NCBI GenBank assembly: GCA_003049485.1
Contig: PYST01000052.1
Coordinates: 62,001 to 126,000 of the forward strand
Direction of reading: 5' to 3'
DNA: 64,000 nucleotides
Source: Ophioceras dolichostomum
Taxonomy: Eukaryota; Ascomycota; Sordariomycetes; Magnaporthales; Ophioceraceae
The translations under genes and the position numbers were made by a program. Under the pieces are notes generated by a model. That model saw only the letters and a list, made by a program, of their open reading frames with translations, was not told the DNA's origin and ran no database searches. Numbering within the stretch: the first letter of the stretch is position 1; the number at the start of each line of letters is the position of its first letter. Positions 47,302 to 59,140 of the stretch are shown here, piece after piece.

Positions 47302-48519
47302 ATGGCAAGCGAACTCGTATCTCACTACCTCACAGTCCCGCAATGGCTCGGCCTTAACTCCGGCGGCGACCGCATGCCAAGCCTACGACGACATAAGCGC
47401 GGCGTTGTCCCCGCCCTCATCCTGTCCATCGAGAACAACAACGATAGTAATCATAGGAACGAGCAAACCCCGTCCTCCTCCCGGGCAGCCACCACCCCAC
47501 GCGGCGGACCGGCGAGATGTCCTTCGCCGGAGCCCATGCCCGGTGGAAGCCTGCTAGCACGCTGGGCGAGGGGCGACGCTATCGAGGACGATGACGATGA
47601 AGAGGAAGAGATGGAAGGTGTAGAGGGGTTCTCGGCTGACGCAACGACGGTGGCTGTTCCTACTGCTGTCACTCGAAGGGGTGAGGGTGTACAAGGAGGG
47701 GTGTTGGAGATGTCGCTCGAGGGAGACCTTTGCGATAGGGGGACGCTGCTCACCGCCGCGGGGCAGACTGGGAGCCATCGATGGGGTGTTAGGGGCCTGA
47801 ATCGCACTGCGACGGTGCCGAGAACAGCAAGTAGCGGAGAGAGGGTCTTGCTGAGAAAACCTATGGCAGACGACTTGAACGCGTTATACGCGACGCATTC
47901 GCATACGAGGGGCCATCGAAGGAGTGAAGAGATCAACGGCATGAACAACCCCAGACTCTTCTTCTTCGACGAACCATCTGAAATTGGGGGTCCCGAGTCA
48001 CCGCCGTTGCGGACGAAGTTCAACAAGCCAACGGAGAAGAAAGAGGATGAAGACGAGGACGAGGATGAGCCTCCGCCATTATCGCCCTCCATAGCCGCTG
48101 CTATCATCCTGAGTGAGGCTGGGACCGACTATCTGTCGTCACAAGAAGTTCGAGCAGATAGACGCGGGCAAGGGCAAGGGCAAGGGCTACGGCATGAGCA
48201 AGAGCAAGAGCAGCAGGAAACAGCGAGAGGAGGAGGCGGCTACGATGAGCCGATGACGTTGGCAGAGGAGGCAGACATCGGCGACTCTGTCCCTGCCACT
48301 GCCACTGTCGCTACCCGCCCCTATCTTCGTCCCCGTCACAGGGCACTGAGTTTTCCCTCAGCAGTGGGGGCCGTCCCGCCGCTGAGGACAGGGAGCTCCC
48401 TGGTGAGTCCCACGAAGGGAATTCTTCGAGGAGGCCATACCAGGACGCCATCGAGGAAAGCGTCGCGGCGGGTCTCGTTCAAGGCTTTGCAGGAGCTGGA
48501 GGAGATAATCTGGTATTAG
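47302..48519 (+). CDS. Acidic, disordered protein with C-terminal RVxF-like motif
   Basis: A single-exon frame of 405 residues from MASELVSHYLTVPQWLGLNS. The frame is open 55 codons further upstream to 47137, but that part has leader-like composition, so I prefer the inner ATG. The N-terminus is ordered (SLRRHKRGVVPALILSIENN). The middle is low-complexity with runs of Asp/Glu (DDDDEEEEMEG; KKEDEDEDEDE) and a Gly-Gln repeat. The C-terminus reads KGILRGGHTRTPSRKASRRV and continues SFKALQELEEIIWY. KGIL followed by K/R-rich sequence and RVSF (about residues 390-393) resembles protein phosphatase 1 docking motifs (RVxF). A PP1-regulatory role is inference. I do not recognise an ortholog. Confidence 0.6.
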   Translation: MASELVSHYLTVPQWLGLNSGGDRMPSLRRHKRGVVPALILSIENNNDSNHRNEQTPSSSRAATTPRGGPARCPSPEPMPGGSLLARWARGDAIEDDDDEEEEMEGVEGFSADATTVAVPTAVTRRGEGVQGGVLEMSLEGDLCDRGTLLTAAGQTGSHRWGVRGLNRTATVPRTASSGERVLLRKPMADDLNALYATHSHTRGHRRSEEINGMNNPRLFFFDEPSEIGGPESPPLRTKFNKPTEKKEDEDEDEDEPPPLSPSIAAAIILSEAGTDYLSSQEVRADRRGQGQGQGLRHEQEQEQQETARGGGGYDEPMTLAEEADIGDSVPATATVATRPYLRPRHRALSFPSAVGAVPPLRTGSSLVSPTKGILRGGHTRTPSRKASRRVSFKALQELEEIIWY

Positions 48520-49644
48520 TAGTGGTAGAAAGAGACTGTTTATTCCTTGCAACGGAGGCGGTTTATATCCGAGTTGTTTAGCACTCGTGCCCAGGTACCT
48601 AATCTACCTACCTAGCTGCAATAACTTTACATTTCAACTCTCTCTACGTCAACCCTCTTGTCTATTCAAGTCTCGACAAACTGATACGACTCTGTAAGTA
48701 GGCTTTCACATCGTGTGTTTTAAAAATTACAAAACACGACCGTCTGTGGTGCTCATACGTTTATCCGAGGGGCCTGATGTGAGCAACGTTGGTATCTCCG
48801 CAAGTGAGCAAAGGAGCCAGGCTGCTTCCAAACGATAAGCAGGACGACGATGGACAACATGCCATTTCCAGTATCAACTAGCCACATCACAGAGCTATGC
48901 GTCTCTAGCCCCTCAGGCCTCGGCTTCGCCCTGTGGCGTTTTGGAAGCACGTGATACGGGGCGAGCACCTGGTTGCTTAGTCAACGCGCGTAATTCTCTT
49001 TGTAGATTAAATACGGAGGTGACCCCTCTCTTTAGGAGAGCATCACTCTTTACAATACAACGCTCTATTTTTCCTTTGTACGTAGGGCGAGAACGTCACA
49101 CCCTGTCCTGTCGAGAGGAGGAACATAGAGAAATAAGAGGATCACTGTAGGGTCCAAAGTTATTAGAAAGCGGAATGAAATGGTTATGATGTTTTCCGAA
49201 TCTAGAAGTGGAAAATCCGTGTTTATCAGAATCCGGACTGTTATTTTTTTCTATTTCTAAGCCTCTTTCTGATAATAATAATCCGGGGCTACGTCGGTTG
49301 TGGGATGACAGTTCCGGTGACAGATACCCCACCCCCGCAAGCCGCAACGGAAAGGGGGCAGTGCAGTTAAGGTTGCATGCATGAGGCTGAAGAGCTTTTA
49401 GCCCCTCATCATGCTCCTCCTACCCCTTATAATGAGCATCGGCTGCCTACTCTCGTTGACCCCTCCAAGCCCACCGAATCTCCAGTCCTACTACATATCT
49501 CGAGCATCTGCGTTACCGGCTACACAAGTCCGAGTTCGTTCCCCCCGGCCAGGCACCATTTTGGGGTCTTTCCGCTTGCTGCTAACGCAGAGTCGTGCCC
49601 CTCCCTCCACCGCCAGCGATCGTGAACCACCGCCGCCACCCAGC
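48520..49644. other. Intergenic with dispersed repeat, upstream of HET gene
   Basis: The AT-richer sequence includes copy A of a dispersed repeat (48947-49140) and a CCTAATCTACCTACCTAGC motif at about 48597. The HET gene leader occupies the 3' end, and an open frame back to 49411 is less likely to be translated. Confidence 0.4.
48947..49140 (+). repeat. Dispersed repeat, copy A
   Basis: Shares ordered blocks with copy B at 58493-58723: GCACGTGAT, GCTTAGTCA, TTTGTA..ATTAAATA, GAGGTG followed by a hairpin, CAACGCTCT, TTTGTACGT, a GTCACA block and CATAGAGAAA. Blocks keep their order and similar spacing, so common descent is likely. It could be a degraded solo LTR, SINE or MITE, since no terminal repeats are certain. 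Confidence 0.55.
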
Positions 49645-52600
49645 ATGCCGCCCCCGCGAAAGCAAATAACAACCTCCCAAATGCGCCGACAGATCGTCCG
49701 CGACTGCCGCATAATCGACCACCGCGGCCTCATCCGCCAGCCGGCCCTAGGAGGGGTGCCGCCGCCGCTACCACCACCGAGCTTGTGGCTGAGCGTCCTC
49801 GACGCGGAGGGCCGCACCGCCGTGCTCGCCGCGATCGGCTGGGGCCTGTTCGGGTACACGGGCGTCAGCTGGATGGTGTGGTTTATCCTACTGTCGTGCG
49901 TCGCGCAGTACGCGAAGCTGGAGTGGCTGGACGGGCCGTACGACGCGCGGGCGACGACTGAGTTCTTCGTCTGGCTGCGGCCGAAGGTGCTGTGGGTGTT
50001 CACGGCGCTGTCGATGAGGCTTCTGAACTGGGCGGTTCCGACCGTATGGAGCGTGGTGACGAGGGAGATCACAGGCTCGTGGTATAGGGCTGCGGGGGTG
50101 GTCACTGTGCTGTGTGTTGTTGGTGGCCCTTTGCTGATGTCGCCGAGGAGCCGGACCGCCTTGCGCTCTGTGCTGGCCATTGTTGGTAAGTGTCCGTCAA
50201 GCGCACTACGTATCCCGTCCCGTTTCTTCGACTAGGATGACTGCCAGGAGTTTCGCTAGAGTGTTGGTAGTAGCGTGGCTAACTGCTGCTGCTCCCACAG
50301 TGAAGCCGGTGGCCGTGGTCCTCGGGCGATTCATATCGTCACTCTTCTCCGGGGCAACCTGGATATCCGTATTGATCTCCCTCGCAGGCATCGAGCAAGG
50401 TATACGAGCCTGCTGGAATTCCGCACCATTCACTTGGCTGAAGCGCCTGCTCACAGCGGTCTCTGCCGTGGTGTTTGGGCAGCGGCAGTCGTGGGTATAC
50501 AAGCCTTTAGCGGGGGACCGACACATCAGGCTCATCCGACTCCATCGATGGATTCCGTTCCAAGGAGTCAGGGCCTCGATCATCCACGTGGACCTGGACA
50601 ACGCGCCATCATACGAAGCCATTTCGTACCACTGGGGCACTTCCAGGGAAAGATGCCATGTCATCGTCAATGGCCGCGCACTCGAAGTATTCCAACCGAC
50701 ATACGAGACAATGCGAAACCTCTCCTCGCCCTGGCGGACGCGGCTCATCTGGATCGACGCGGTATGCATCAACCAAAATCCCGCACCCGGCGATGGCGAG
50801 AAGGGCCGCCAGGTGATGATGATGCGCGACATCTACGGCAAGGCGATGCGTGTGACCGTCTGTCTCGGGACATCCTTCCTCGCCCCGTTCGCCAACTCGC
50901 TGATCCACGACCTCATCCGCCGCCAGGCAGCCGGCATGTCCAGCCGCGAGCTATACGCTGAGGTCGGCAGCACAACAGAATCGTTCTCGATCCGCTGGCA
51001 GGCCCTGGTGCAGCTCTTCAACTCGGCCTGGTTCTCGCGCGTGTGGATCGTGCAGGAGGTGGCGATGGCGGCGGAGATCGGCGTCTGGTACGGGGGTAGG
51101 ACGTACAGATGGGAGTCCCTGATAGCCGTCGCCGACATCCTCGGCGAGCACGAGATGGCAGCCTTCCTGCAGAACACGGTGGATGGGCGGCGAGCGGTCG
51201 GGGGTCTGGGGAACATGAAGATGATGCAGAGCATGCGCACCACCATGGCCTTCGTCAAGGCCTACCGCTCGCACTCCCTCCTGTCGGCGTTGATGGCCAT
51301 CCCAAAGCTGATGAAGCAGGGGGGAAACCCGCTCTCGACACCGTTGAGGGAATTCGCAAACCCGACGCCCCTTGTATATCTACTGGAGCTCTGTCAGCAG
51401 TACAACGCCACGGACCAAAGGGACAAGGTGTTTGCTCTCCTGGGTCTAATGGGTGACGAGCCACCAGCAAGCCTCCGACCAGATTACAGCAGTGCGGTGA
51501 CCACCGTCTCCGTGTTCATCGAGGCTGCAAAGTACATCCTGTCAACGGATGATCCGCTCTCGATCTTGCAGAGGGCGGGGGTGGGTGTCGCAGGGCGTCT
51601 CGAAGGCATTCCCTCGTGGATACCGGACTGGATCTCGAATCATACGCCCCACTGCTCTGCTCTCTCATCCTCGACCTGGAGAGATCATCCGTGCAACTAC
51701 AAAGCCGGGGGAGACTCCACTCCGGGGCTGGAATTAGATGCGGACGAGAAGATCGGTACGACTGGGGACTCGGATGGCTCGAACAACAACAGACTTACCC
51801 TCACCTGCATGCGTCCGCGCGACTCGATAGCGGGTTTAAAGCCGGTCACGATCGGCCCCGGGTCCGACGATGGCTTCGTCGTCGACGAGACCCATGCATT
51901 CGTCTTCCATCCGAGAGAAGGCCTAGAGACGTACACCTTGTACACCGAAGCGCTCGCCATGGCAAGGGAGCACGCCCCGGACCCATATCCATTCGCACCT
52001 GTCATCGCATCCACCGAGAAGGGGGAGGAGGGGGAGGAAACTCTTCGTCCTCGCGCCACTGCGGGCGCACACGAGGAACCGCAACCCCGTTGGAGAGAGC
52101 AGCCCCTGCAGGAGGCGTTCTGGCGCACCCTCGTTGGAGACACGAGCGCTGTGGAACGCCCAGCACCAGCAGCGTTCGCCACAGACTATGAAAGCTGGGT
52201 GTCGTATAACACGAGGGCCGCCCATATCTGTCGACTCGCGCAGACGGGAGTGCATGTGGAAGACGGCGGAAGCGGCGGTGGCAACGGGGGGAGGAGTGGA
52301 ACGAAGACCGTCAGGCTTCCCGTGGAGGTGGTGGACGACTCGTTCTGGGACGCTCAAGACGGCATGATGGCTTTTGCCAACGCGATGGCGCGCTGCTCTA
52401 CTGGTCGGAAGCTGTGCGTCACAGCCCGTGGGTTTCTCGGTTGCGTGCCTGAGTTGAGTCGGCCCGGGGACGAAGTCGTGATCGTGCTGGGCGCGCCGAC
52501 GCCGTTCGTCGTTCGGCAGGTGGTGACGGTGCCACCAGGAGGGGGAGGGGGAGATGTTGGCGGCGCTGAAAGAAGACTTCTGTATGAGCTGGTCGGGCCT

Positions 52601-52675
52601 GCGTACTTCCACGGGATGATGGATGGCGAAATGTTGTCAGAGGGCAGAGAGCTAGAGAAGCTCACCTTTGTGTAG
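49645..52675 (+). CDS. HET-domain protein with N-terminal membrane segments
   Basis: Exons 49645-50185 and 50271-52675 give 981 residues. The start MPPPRKQITTSQMRRQIVRD precedes at least three hydrophobic segments (GWGLFGYTGVSWMVWFILLS; KVLWVFTALSMRLLNWAVPT; AAGVVTVLCVVGGPLLM), with a fourth and fifth after the splice (VAWLTAAAPTVKPVAVVLGR; ATWISVLISLAGIEQG). The HET domain follows: YEAISYHWG (about 295-303), WIDAVCINQ (about 341-349) and QVMMMRDIYGKAMRVTVCLG. HET domains trigger cell death in heterokaryon incompatibility (family knowledge). A long C-terminal region contains YLLELCQQYNATDQRDKVFA and CSTGRKLCVTARGFLGCVPE, standard for this class. The intron has donor GTAAGT at 50186. The acceptor TAG at 50269-50270 is the only nearby one that keeps the frame, and it is less certain. 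A membrane-anchored HET architecture is uncommon. Confidence 0.85.
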
Positions 52676-54362
52676 AGTGGCGTTATGAGCCAGAGGACTG
52701 TCGTTGCTGATGCTCGCAGCATGGGCCAAATCAGTAACTACGGGGGAGGAATAGGCGCCGATCGAGTTGGCTGAGAGCGAGAAGGTTTGGCCCACGCCGG
52801 ACGGCTTTCTTGTCCCACTCTAAGAAGAGTTAGACGAGAATAGTTACAGAGTAATGGATAGCAAAATGGAGGCGCCCGCCGTTATGACCAACGAACTCCT
52901 TCCGATTCCTCCCATCCTCTGCTAGATATCCACGCATTGGTGGTTGTTGGGATATCAGATATCAGCCTTCTCATTGCTTAGATCAGCGTTATCGCTGCTG
53001 TACCGGATCTGCGAAGTCGGATGGAAGGTGCGAGGATCTGTCTGCTTGCCAGTTCAGTTGATCTTTCAGCATTACGGAAATTTCAGGCAGCAGCCTGCCC
53101 TACCGATCCAATGCATGTTGGTCTCTGAACCACCCAGCGTGCCGAGGCCACAGTTACGCATCTTAGCCACCACCCATGCACAGCTCCGCTCAAGCAGATC
53201 TCGAAGCCGACAACCGTTGTCGACGAGACGGCCGCCACCAACGACAAAAGAGCACCTCCACGGTTATGGAGCCTAGCCCGGTCACTGTATATGCGCCTGG
53301 CCGGACCTGCGGTCGGAGACGTCGAGCTGACGCAAACAGGAATAGTAGTAAGTGCCAACCTGAACCTCACTTCTCAAACTATTGCTGTCGGCTACTGGTG
53401 GAGCCCACATTCACTATCACGTTGGTTTGGCCTTGGCTGTTCAGAAGAAAACGGCGAAGACGTTAATAACGACGTCGGTGCAGGGACTTTGTTCTTCATT
53501 GGGCGTGGCGGGGAACCGGGACTGTCGCCAGTTTGCTATCTGGAAATGTGCACCATTCTTAGGTAGGTACCAATTTTTCTCCTCGTTTTGCTTGGTCTGC
53601 CGCTTTGCCCTACTCTCCCTGCCATTTCCTCTTGCCGCTATCCTCACTCCAAGTTTTTCTAGTACCACCCGAAACCTCGAGCGAAACAACGAATAGCGCC
53701 CGCCGAGCCACCGATCCCAACGAAGCCGAGCATTCCCCAACTTGCAGCGCCGCCCACGAGAGCGATCCGTTCCGTCCTGGACTAGTCAGTCAAGAACGAA
53801 CCAAAATCTAGAAGGGGTCGCCGACGTGGGGGCGATGTTACGAAAGATTCGACAGTGTCGGTGACGTCGAGTGTATCACAAAGAATATTCTCCGATGCTG
53901 GTCTGCGGAGCTATCCCCAAACGAGAGGCCCGTGGAACCGCAAAGGCGGGACAAGCCAACTTGCCCAGCCGGAGCACCGCAAACTCGGCGTAGACATTGC
54001 CCGAGATCAGGGGACATTGTCCGGTTTCTAGTGACAAAAAAATCCGTCAGCTCATTTGCAAATAGTAGGTGAGCAACTCTCATCCGATTTACCCCTCGAT
54101 TCTCCGCTCCTTGGTCAAGCAACCCTCTCCGGACTAGCCCCTTCCGTGCTGTCCAAGAGGAATTCCCCTTGCAGATTCCCCCTCACTGACTTGCAGTGTG
54201 GATCCGGCCTGAACAGCCCTCTATATAGCGGTGTATTTCAGCGAAGTGCCGACCCGATACCACGGAGTCGAGATCGTGGTCTAGATGACCGGGCCCGGTG
54301 CTCTCCAACTTCGACCTCCAGATAGCCCTCCTCCGGCTTGGTTTTGTCCGAATCACTATACG
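52676..54362. other. Intergenic, upstream of GH27 gene
   Basis: No supported gene in 1.7 kb. Short frames around 53100-53700 have no signature. A TATA-like element lies at 54223. Confidence 0.4.
54223..54228 (+). promoter_or_regulatory. TATA-like element of the GH27 gene
   Basis: CTATATAGC lies about 135 bp upstream of the alpha-galactosidase ATG, a suitable distance for a fungal core promoter. Confidence 0.4.
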
Positions 54363-55824
54363 ATGCGGCAGGCCCTTCTCTTCGGCGTTGTCCTCCCAGT
54401 GTGCGCGGCGGCGTTAGCCGTAGACATCGGGTCTTCGAGCGGCACCGGACGACTACCAGCGCTCGGTTGGAATTCGTGGAACGAGTATGGCTGTGATATC
54501 AACGAGACCGTCTTCCTCAACGTCGCTCGGCTCATGATTGATTTAGGCCTCAAGGATCTCGGGTACGAGTATGTCAACATCGACGACTGCTGGAGCGATA
54601 AAATACTGCGCCGCGACAACGTCACGCACGAGCTCATCCCCGACTATGCCAAGTTCCCACAAGGCATTGCCCACATGGTTGAGGAGATTCATCAACTCGG
54701 TCTGAAGGTTGGAATCTACAGTGACGCCGGTACTATAGTCCCTTGTAGCCTTCCTCTTCTCGACGTGACCCAACGTCGCTCCTCGCAGGGCATAGCCAAC
54801 TAATACGAACTCTCCCATAGGAACAAGCACATGTGGAGGTTTTGCAGGGTCTCTCGGGTACGAGGACATAGATGCGGCCACGTGGGCAAAATGGGGCATC
54901 GACTATCTCAAATACGACAACTGCAACGTGCCAAAGGAGTGGTATGACGACTGGAAGTACATGCCTGAGCTCTGGACGGGCTCTAGTAACCTAAACGACG
55001 GGCAAGACAACGGCGACAAGGGTACCAGCACTACCGGCCTGCCAGCACCCGCCGGCTACGACTGGGCCACTTCAAAGACAGCCGAGCGCTACAGACGCAT
55101 GCGCAACGCCATCCACGCCACGGGCCGAGAGATCCAGTACTCTCTCTGCGCCTGGGGCCACGCGCACGTCGAGCAGTGGGGTGCCTCCTCGGCGGGTGGC
55201 CACAGCTGGCGCATGTGGGGCGACATCTACCCGGTCTGGCTCGGCCAGCACCAGTGGTCGTGGGGCATTATGCCGATCCTCAACCACGCGGCCTTTCTCT
55301 GGAACACGATCGGCTTCGGCGCCCACGGCGACTGGGACATGTTGGAAGTCGGCAACGGCAATTTGACTCTAGCCGAGAGCCGTTCGCACTTCGCCTTCTG
55401 GGCCGTCCTCAAGAGCCCCCTGATTATCGGCACGAAGCTCGACGGGATCCGGCCCGAGATCCTGGCCATCCTCGCGAACAAGGAGCTGCTGGCCTTCAAC
55501 CAGGACCCGGTGTTCGGCGCCGCGGCTGCCCCTTACAAGTGGGGCGTCAACCCGGACGGGACATGGAACCGGACGCACCCGGCTGAGTTCTGGTCCGGGA
55601 AGTCGAGCAAGGGGACACACGTGTTTGTACTCAACACGCTTGAAGATGCGGTGGTGAAGGAGGTAGTGTTCGCGGATGTGCCTGGGCTGGATGCGAAGAA
55701 GACGTACCTTGTGCACGACATGTGGACTAGAGAGGACCTAGGCGTCTTCAAAGGCAAGTTCAAGGCCAAGATCGAGACACACGACACCGCGGCGCTGAGG
55801 ATCACGGAGCAGCGGAGGCCTTAA
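54363..55824 (+). CDS. Secreted GH27 alpha-galactosidase
   Basis: Exons 54363-54729 and 54821-55824 give 456 residues. The signal peptide is MRQALLFGVVLPVCAAALA. The mature enzyme opens LPALGWNSWNEYGCDINE, then has YEYVNIDDCWSD, HQLGLKVGIYSDAGT and YLKYDNCN, in which Asp155 is the predicted nucleophile. Later come HSWRMWGDIYPVW with Asp257 as the predicted acid/base, and KSPLIIGTKLDG followed by NKELLAFNQDP. A C-terminal beta domain ends TAALRITEQRRP. These are the landmarks of the TIM-barrel GH27 family, which hydrolyses terminal alpha-galactosyl residues of raffinose-type sugars and galactomannan. The intron (donor GTACTA, acceptor TAG) splits the Gly codon of SDAG-TSTCGG. The gene is the first of three secreted-protein genes in 5.5 kb. 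Confidence 0.93.
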
Positions 55825-56698
55825 CGAGTGGCCGAGATGGGGCGGGTCAGTCAACAGCGACTCCTCAGAACAACAATTTGTGTTACAGATATCGCCACCA
55901 TACTATATACCGACCTAACAGCCCGCCCTCTCACCTCGCCTGCAAGAATGCAGACTGGTTCCGCAGATCATGCGTGCGCGTCAGTCTAGTGCCGAAAAGA
56001 TAAAGACCTGGTGATAACGATGCGCGGATAATGTCCCGATATAGCCGCCAAGCATTTGTGTCTCTACCTCCCGGGGACAACTAGCGGCGAAGCGAGCCCC
56101 AACTGCTGCGACGGGCACAAACGCCAGGCGAGCCCTATACCTACGCTCCTTTTACCGGTCCCGGAAGCGAGGAAGCGGGACGAGACAAGCTCTCCAAATT
56201 TCTCGCCTCCAATCATTCCATTGACCGGCGATTTCAGTGCCCGAACATACCCACCACGGCTCCCGGACGGGAGAACTCCGCATTTCAATTCCGCGTCACT
56301 TTCATATGTCGCTAGATTGCTGTTCCTCTTTTTCCGCGTTGGGGGGCGAATATTCCAAACTTGACGTAATCACGGCGCAAGACTAACGCTAGACAGAGCG
56401 GAAGGGAGAGGGAGGGAAGGAAAACACAGAAAGAATGAATAACCCCCTTCCGTTCCTTCCAGACGGCGCACAGGCAAAAGTAGGTCGTCGAAGCAAGCTT
56501 TTCTCCCGCAGCAGCCAAGGCACCTTAGTCTGAGCTACTGGGATGCTATTGCTCGGTCCCTTCACTTAGACACACAAGACCTGAGCGCTGCGACGCCAAG
56601 CGACACCGACGATTTCCAGCTGTAGCTAAGCCATCGGACAGACACGTCCACCGGACTCTACAACACAACACGCAACATCGGCGAACTGAAAGGAAAAG
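55825..56698. other. Intergenic between GH27 and AA12-like genes
   Basis: No gene seen. This is presumably the GH27 3' UTR and the promoter and leader of the next gene. Confidence 0.45.
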
Positions 56699-58123
56699 AT
56701 GGCTCATCAACCACACGCCTTTCTGGGCGGCCTGCTCTGGCTGTACCACCTGCTCCTCCTCTTCCCCTCGGCGGTAACAGCCCAAGGCTGCCAAGCCGTG
56801 ACGGGCCGGTTCCAACCGCGCATGGGCACCGGCTACCGCGTGTCCGCCATCGCGACGGGCCTCCGCACGCCGCGGCACATCGTGATCGACGGCTCCGGCA
56901 ACCTACTCGTGGCCGAGGGCGGCAGCGGGTCCGTCCGGCGGCTCGTGCTGACGGACCAGTCGAACGGGCAGGTGTGCGTCGCCTCGTCCACGACGCTGGC
57001 GAGCGGCACCAACCACGGCATCGCGCTCAGCGCCGACGGCAAGACGCTCTTCACGTCGAACCTGAACAGCGTGACGGCTTTCCCCTACGACGCCTCGACC
57101 GGCACGGCGGGGACTGGGAAGGTCGTCGTGACGGGCATGCAGAACAGCGGCACGCACCCGACGAGGGCCATCCTGACGTCGAAGTCCAACCCGGATCTGC
57201 TGATCGTGGCGAGGGGGTCGAACGGGAATATCGATACGGGGACCACGGCCGTGTCGGGCGGGAGGAGCATGATCAGGACGTTTAGCATCAAGGAGATCTC
57301 GAACGCGGCGGCGCAGTACACGACTGGCGGCGAGCTGCTGGCGTGGGGACTGAGGAACATCGTTGGCATGGGCGAGAACATTGATGGTGGAATCGTAAGT
57401 ACATGGCCCCAAGGCCCAATGGCCCCCAATGCAGCAAACAACCCTGAGAGTGTATAACCCAGAGGCGAGCATCGTCCAGGGACATGCCAAACCACCACTC
57501 TGCGCTTCCACAAACTAACCGTCCTGTTCCCATCCACCCAGTGGTCCGTCGAAAACGGCCTAGACGACATGCGCCTCTCCAGCCGTGACGTGCACCAAGA
57601 GAACCCCGCCGAGCGGCTCTCCTACCACGGCGTCTCGAACTCATCCTCCAACGCGCGCAAGGGCCTCAACTTCGGCTACCCCTCCTGCCACGCCGCATGG
57701 GACACTCAGGTCCTCGGCGTCTCGGGCGTGTCCGTCGGCCAGTTCGTGAACCCAGACGGCGTCCCCAAGGCCACTGACTGCGCGTCCCGCGCCTCGGCCT
57801 CGGTGCACTTCCCGTCGCACACGGCGCCCCTCGACGTCAAGTTCAACAAGAACGGCACGCGGGCATACATCGCTTTCCACGGGTCGTGGAACAAGCAGCC
57901 CGCGGACGGGTTTAGAGTTATGGCGGTCGATTTCAAGAACGGGCAGCCCGTGGCGGCGGCCAGCTCGAGGACCGCGAGCATCCCGGTCATGGAGAATACG
58001 AATATTGGGAGCTGTCCTAATGCGTGCTTTAGGCCGGTGGGGCTGGCGTTTGATAGCAAGGGGAGGTTGTACGTGTCGAGCGATACGTCGAATGAGATTT
58101 ATGTTATTTATGGTGCCGAGTAG
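56699..58123 (+). CDS. AA12-type quinoprotein (PQQ) sugar dehydrogenase-like, secreted
   Basis: Exons 56699-57394 and 57542-58123 give 425 residues. The N-terminus (GGLLWLYHLLLLFPSAVTAQ) is a signal peptide. The mature protein is a beta-propeller of the sorbosone/glucose dehydrogenase type: GLRTPRHIVIDGSGNLLVAE, LASGTNHGIALSADGKTLFT, NSGTHPTRAILTSKSNPDLL, LAWGLRNIVGM, WSVENGLDDMRLSSRDVHQE, LNFGYPSCHAAWD, APLDVKFNKNGTRAYIAFHG and CFRPVGLAFDSKGRLYVSSD. Fungal AA12 enzymes use pyrroloquinoline quinone to oxidise sugars and can feed electrons to lytic polysaccharide monooxygenases (family knowledge). No cytochrome or CBM1 module is attached, so this is a stand-alone propeller. The intron is phase 0 (donor GTAAGT). 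Substrate is unknown. Confidence 0.85.
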
Positions 58124-59140
58124 GAGGAGGTTGTAGGTCAGTACATAGCAGGTAGTAGGGAGACAGGTACTGGTACTGAGGGGTTATGGTATGATGAGTT
58201 TTTTTTAGCAGGGGCGGTAGCTTTCCCAGAGCAACGACGGTGTTAATAGTAGTAAACACAGAGGTATCTAGGTCCATTATGGCATACGCCTATATAGCCC
58301 CAAGCTTGCAGTCCCGAAGTCGTACTGTACGCGGCCGGATCAGGGGGGAAAGTGGCTCATCGGCAGTGTGTGCGGGATGGAGCGGGCCAAGGTGCTGGCC
58401 TGATTTTCCCGTGACGAGAGAGGGTGGGTGGCCGGCCAAGCTTTGTAGGCTCGACTTCGAGTGCCTGATTAGTAGCCCTGTCACGCGTGCAGGCACGTGA
58501 TGATAGTGAGCGTGGGACCACGCTTAGTCACGCTCGTTTTACCAGTCTCCTTTGTAATTAAATAGGTAGAGGTGCGCCCTTCCAGAAGGAGCGCACCTAG
58601 CTAACACACAACGCTCTCTCTTTTCTTTTGTACGTGGCTATTCTACGCGTCACAAGCCCACTTTATAAAGCTAAGAGATTGCTACACAGTTTACAGTCGA
58701 ACAAATGGCATAGAGAAAGAGGGATGAGTAGTATGAGTTGTAGAAGAGATATAAAAGTATAAGTTAGAAAGAAAAGATGAAATTCACCTGCATAAGTACA
58801 TGGAAAACCTGAGCGCCTGCTGACCATGCCCAGTTGCTTTTAGTCGTACAAACTCCGAACTGTCCTCCGTCGACGCTGTCGCCGCTGTCGCCGCTTCACC
58901 CTCCTGGCGACAGGAGCCGGAGTGTTCACGCGCAGCACCCTCATCCAAGGAGGGAAGCTTGCGAAGATCTCCGGGAGGTCGACTGGCTCCTCTCCTCCTC
59001 CCCCTCCGTCATCAGTAATGGCCGTAGCGACCTGTACATTGACAGCGGCAGCATTGCTGCCGTTGTTGTTGTGGTTGTTGTTCCCAGCTGTAGTAGGGGT
59101 AGCCGCAGGAGCAGCAGCAGTAGCAGTAGTAGTCTCATCA
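58124..59140. other. Convergent spacer with dispersed repeat
   Basis: Contains copy B of the dispersed repeat (58493-58723), an AT-rich tail, and the 3' flank of the minus-strand secreted gene. No gene is supported. The long plus-strand frame through 58922-59944 is antisense to that gene. Confidence 0.45.
58493..58723 (+). repeat. Dispersed repeat, copy B, with hairpin
   Basis: Homologous to copy A at 48947-49140 by ordered shared blocks. It carries a compact hairpin with arms AGGTGCGC (58570-58577) and GCGCACCT (58591-58598), extended by CCTTC/GAAGG with a bulge. Copy A has a degenerate version at the same place. Downstream sequence is AT-rich (58660-58800). Confidence 0.55.
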
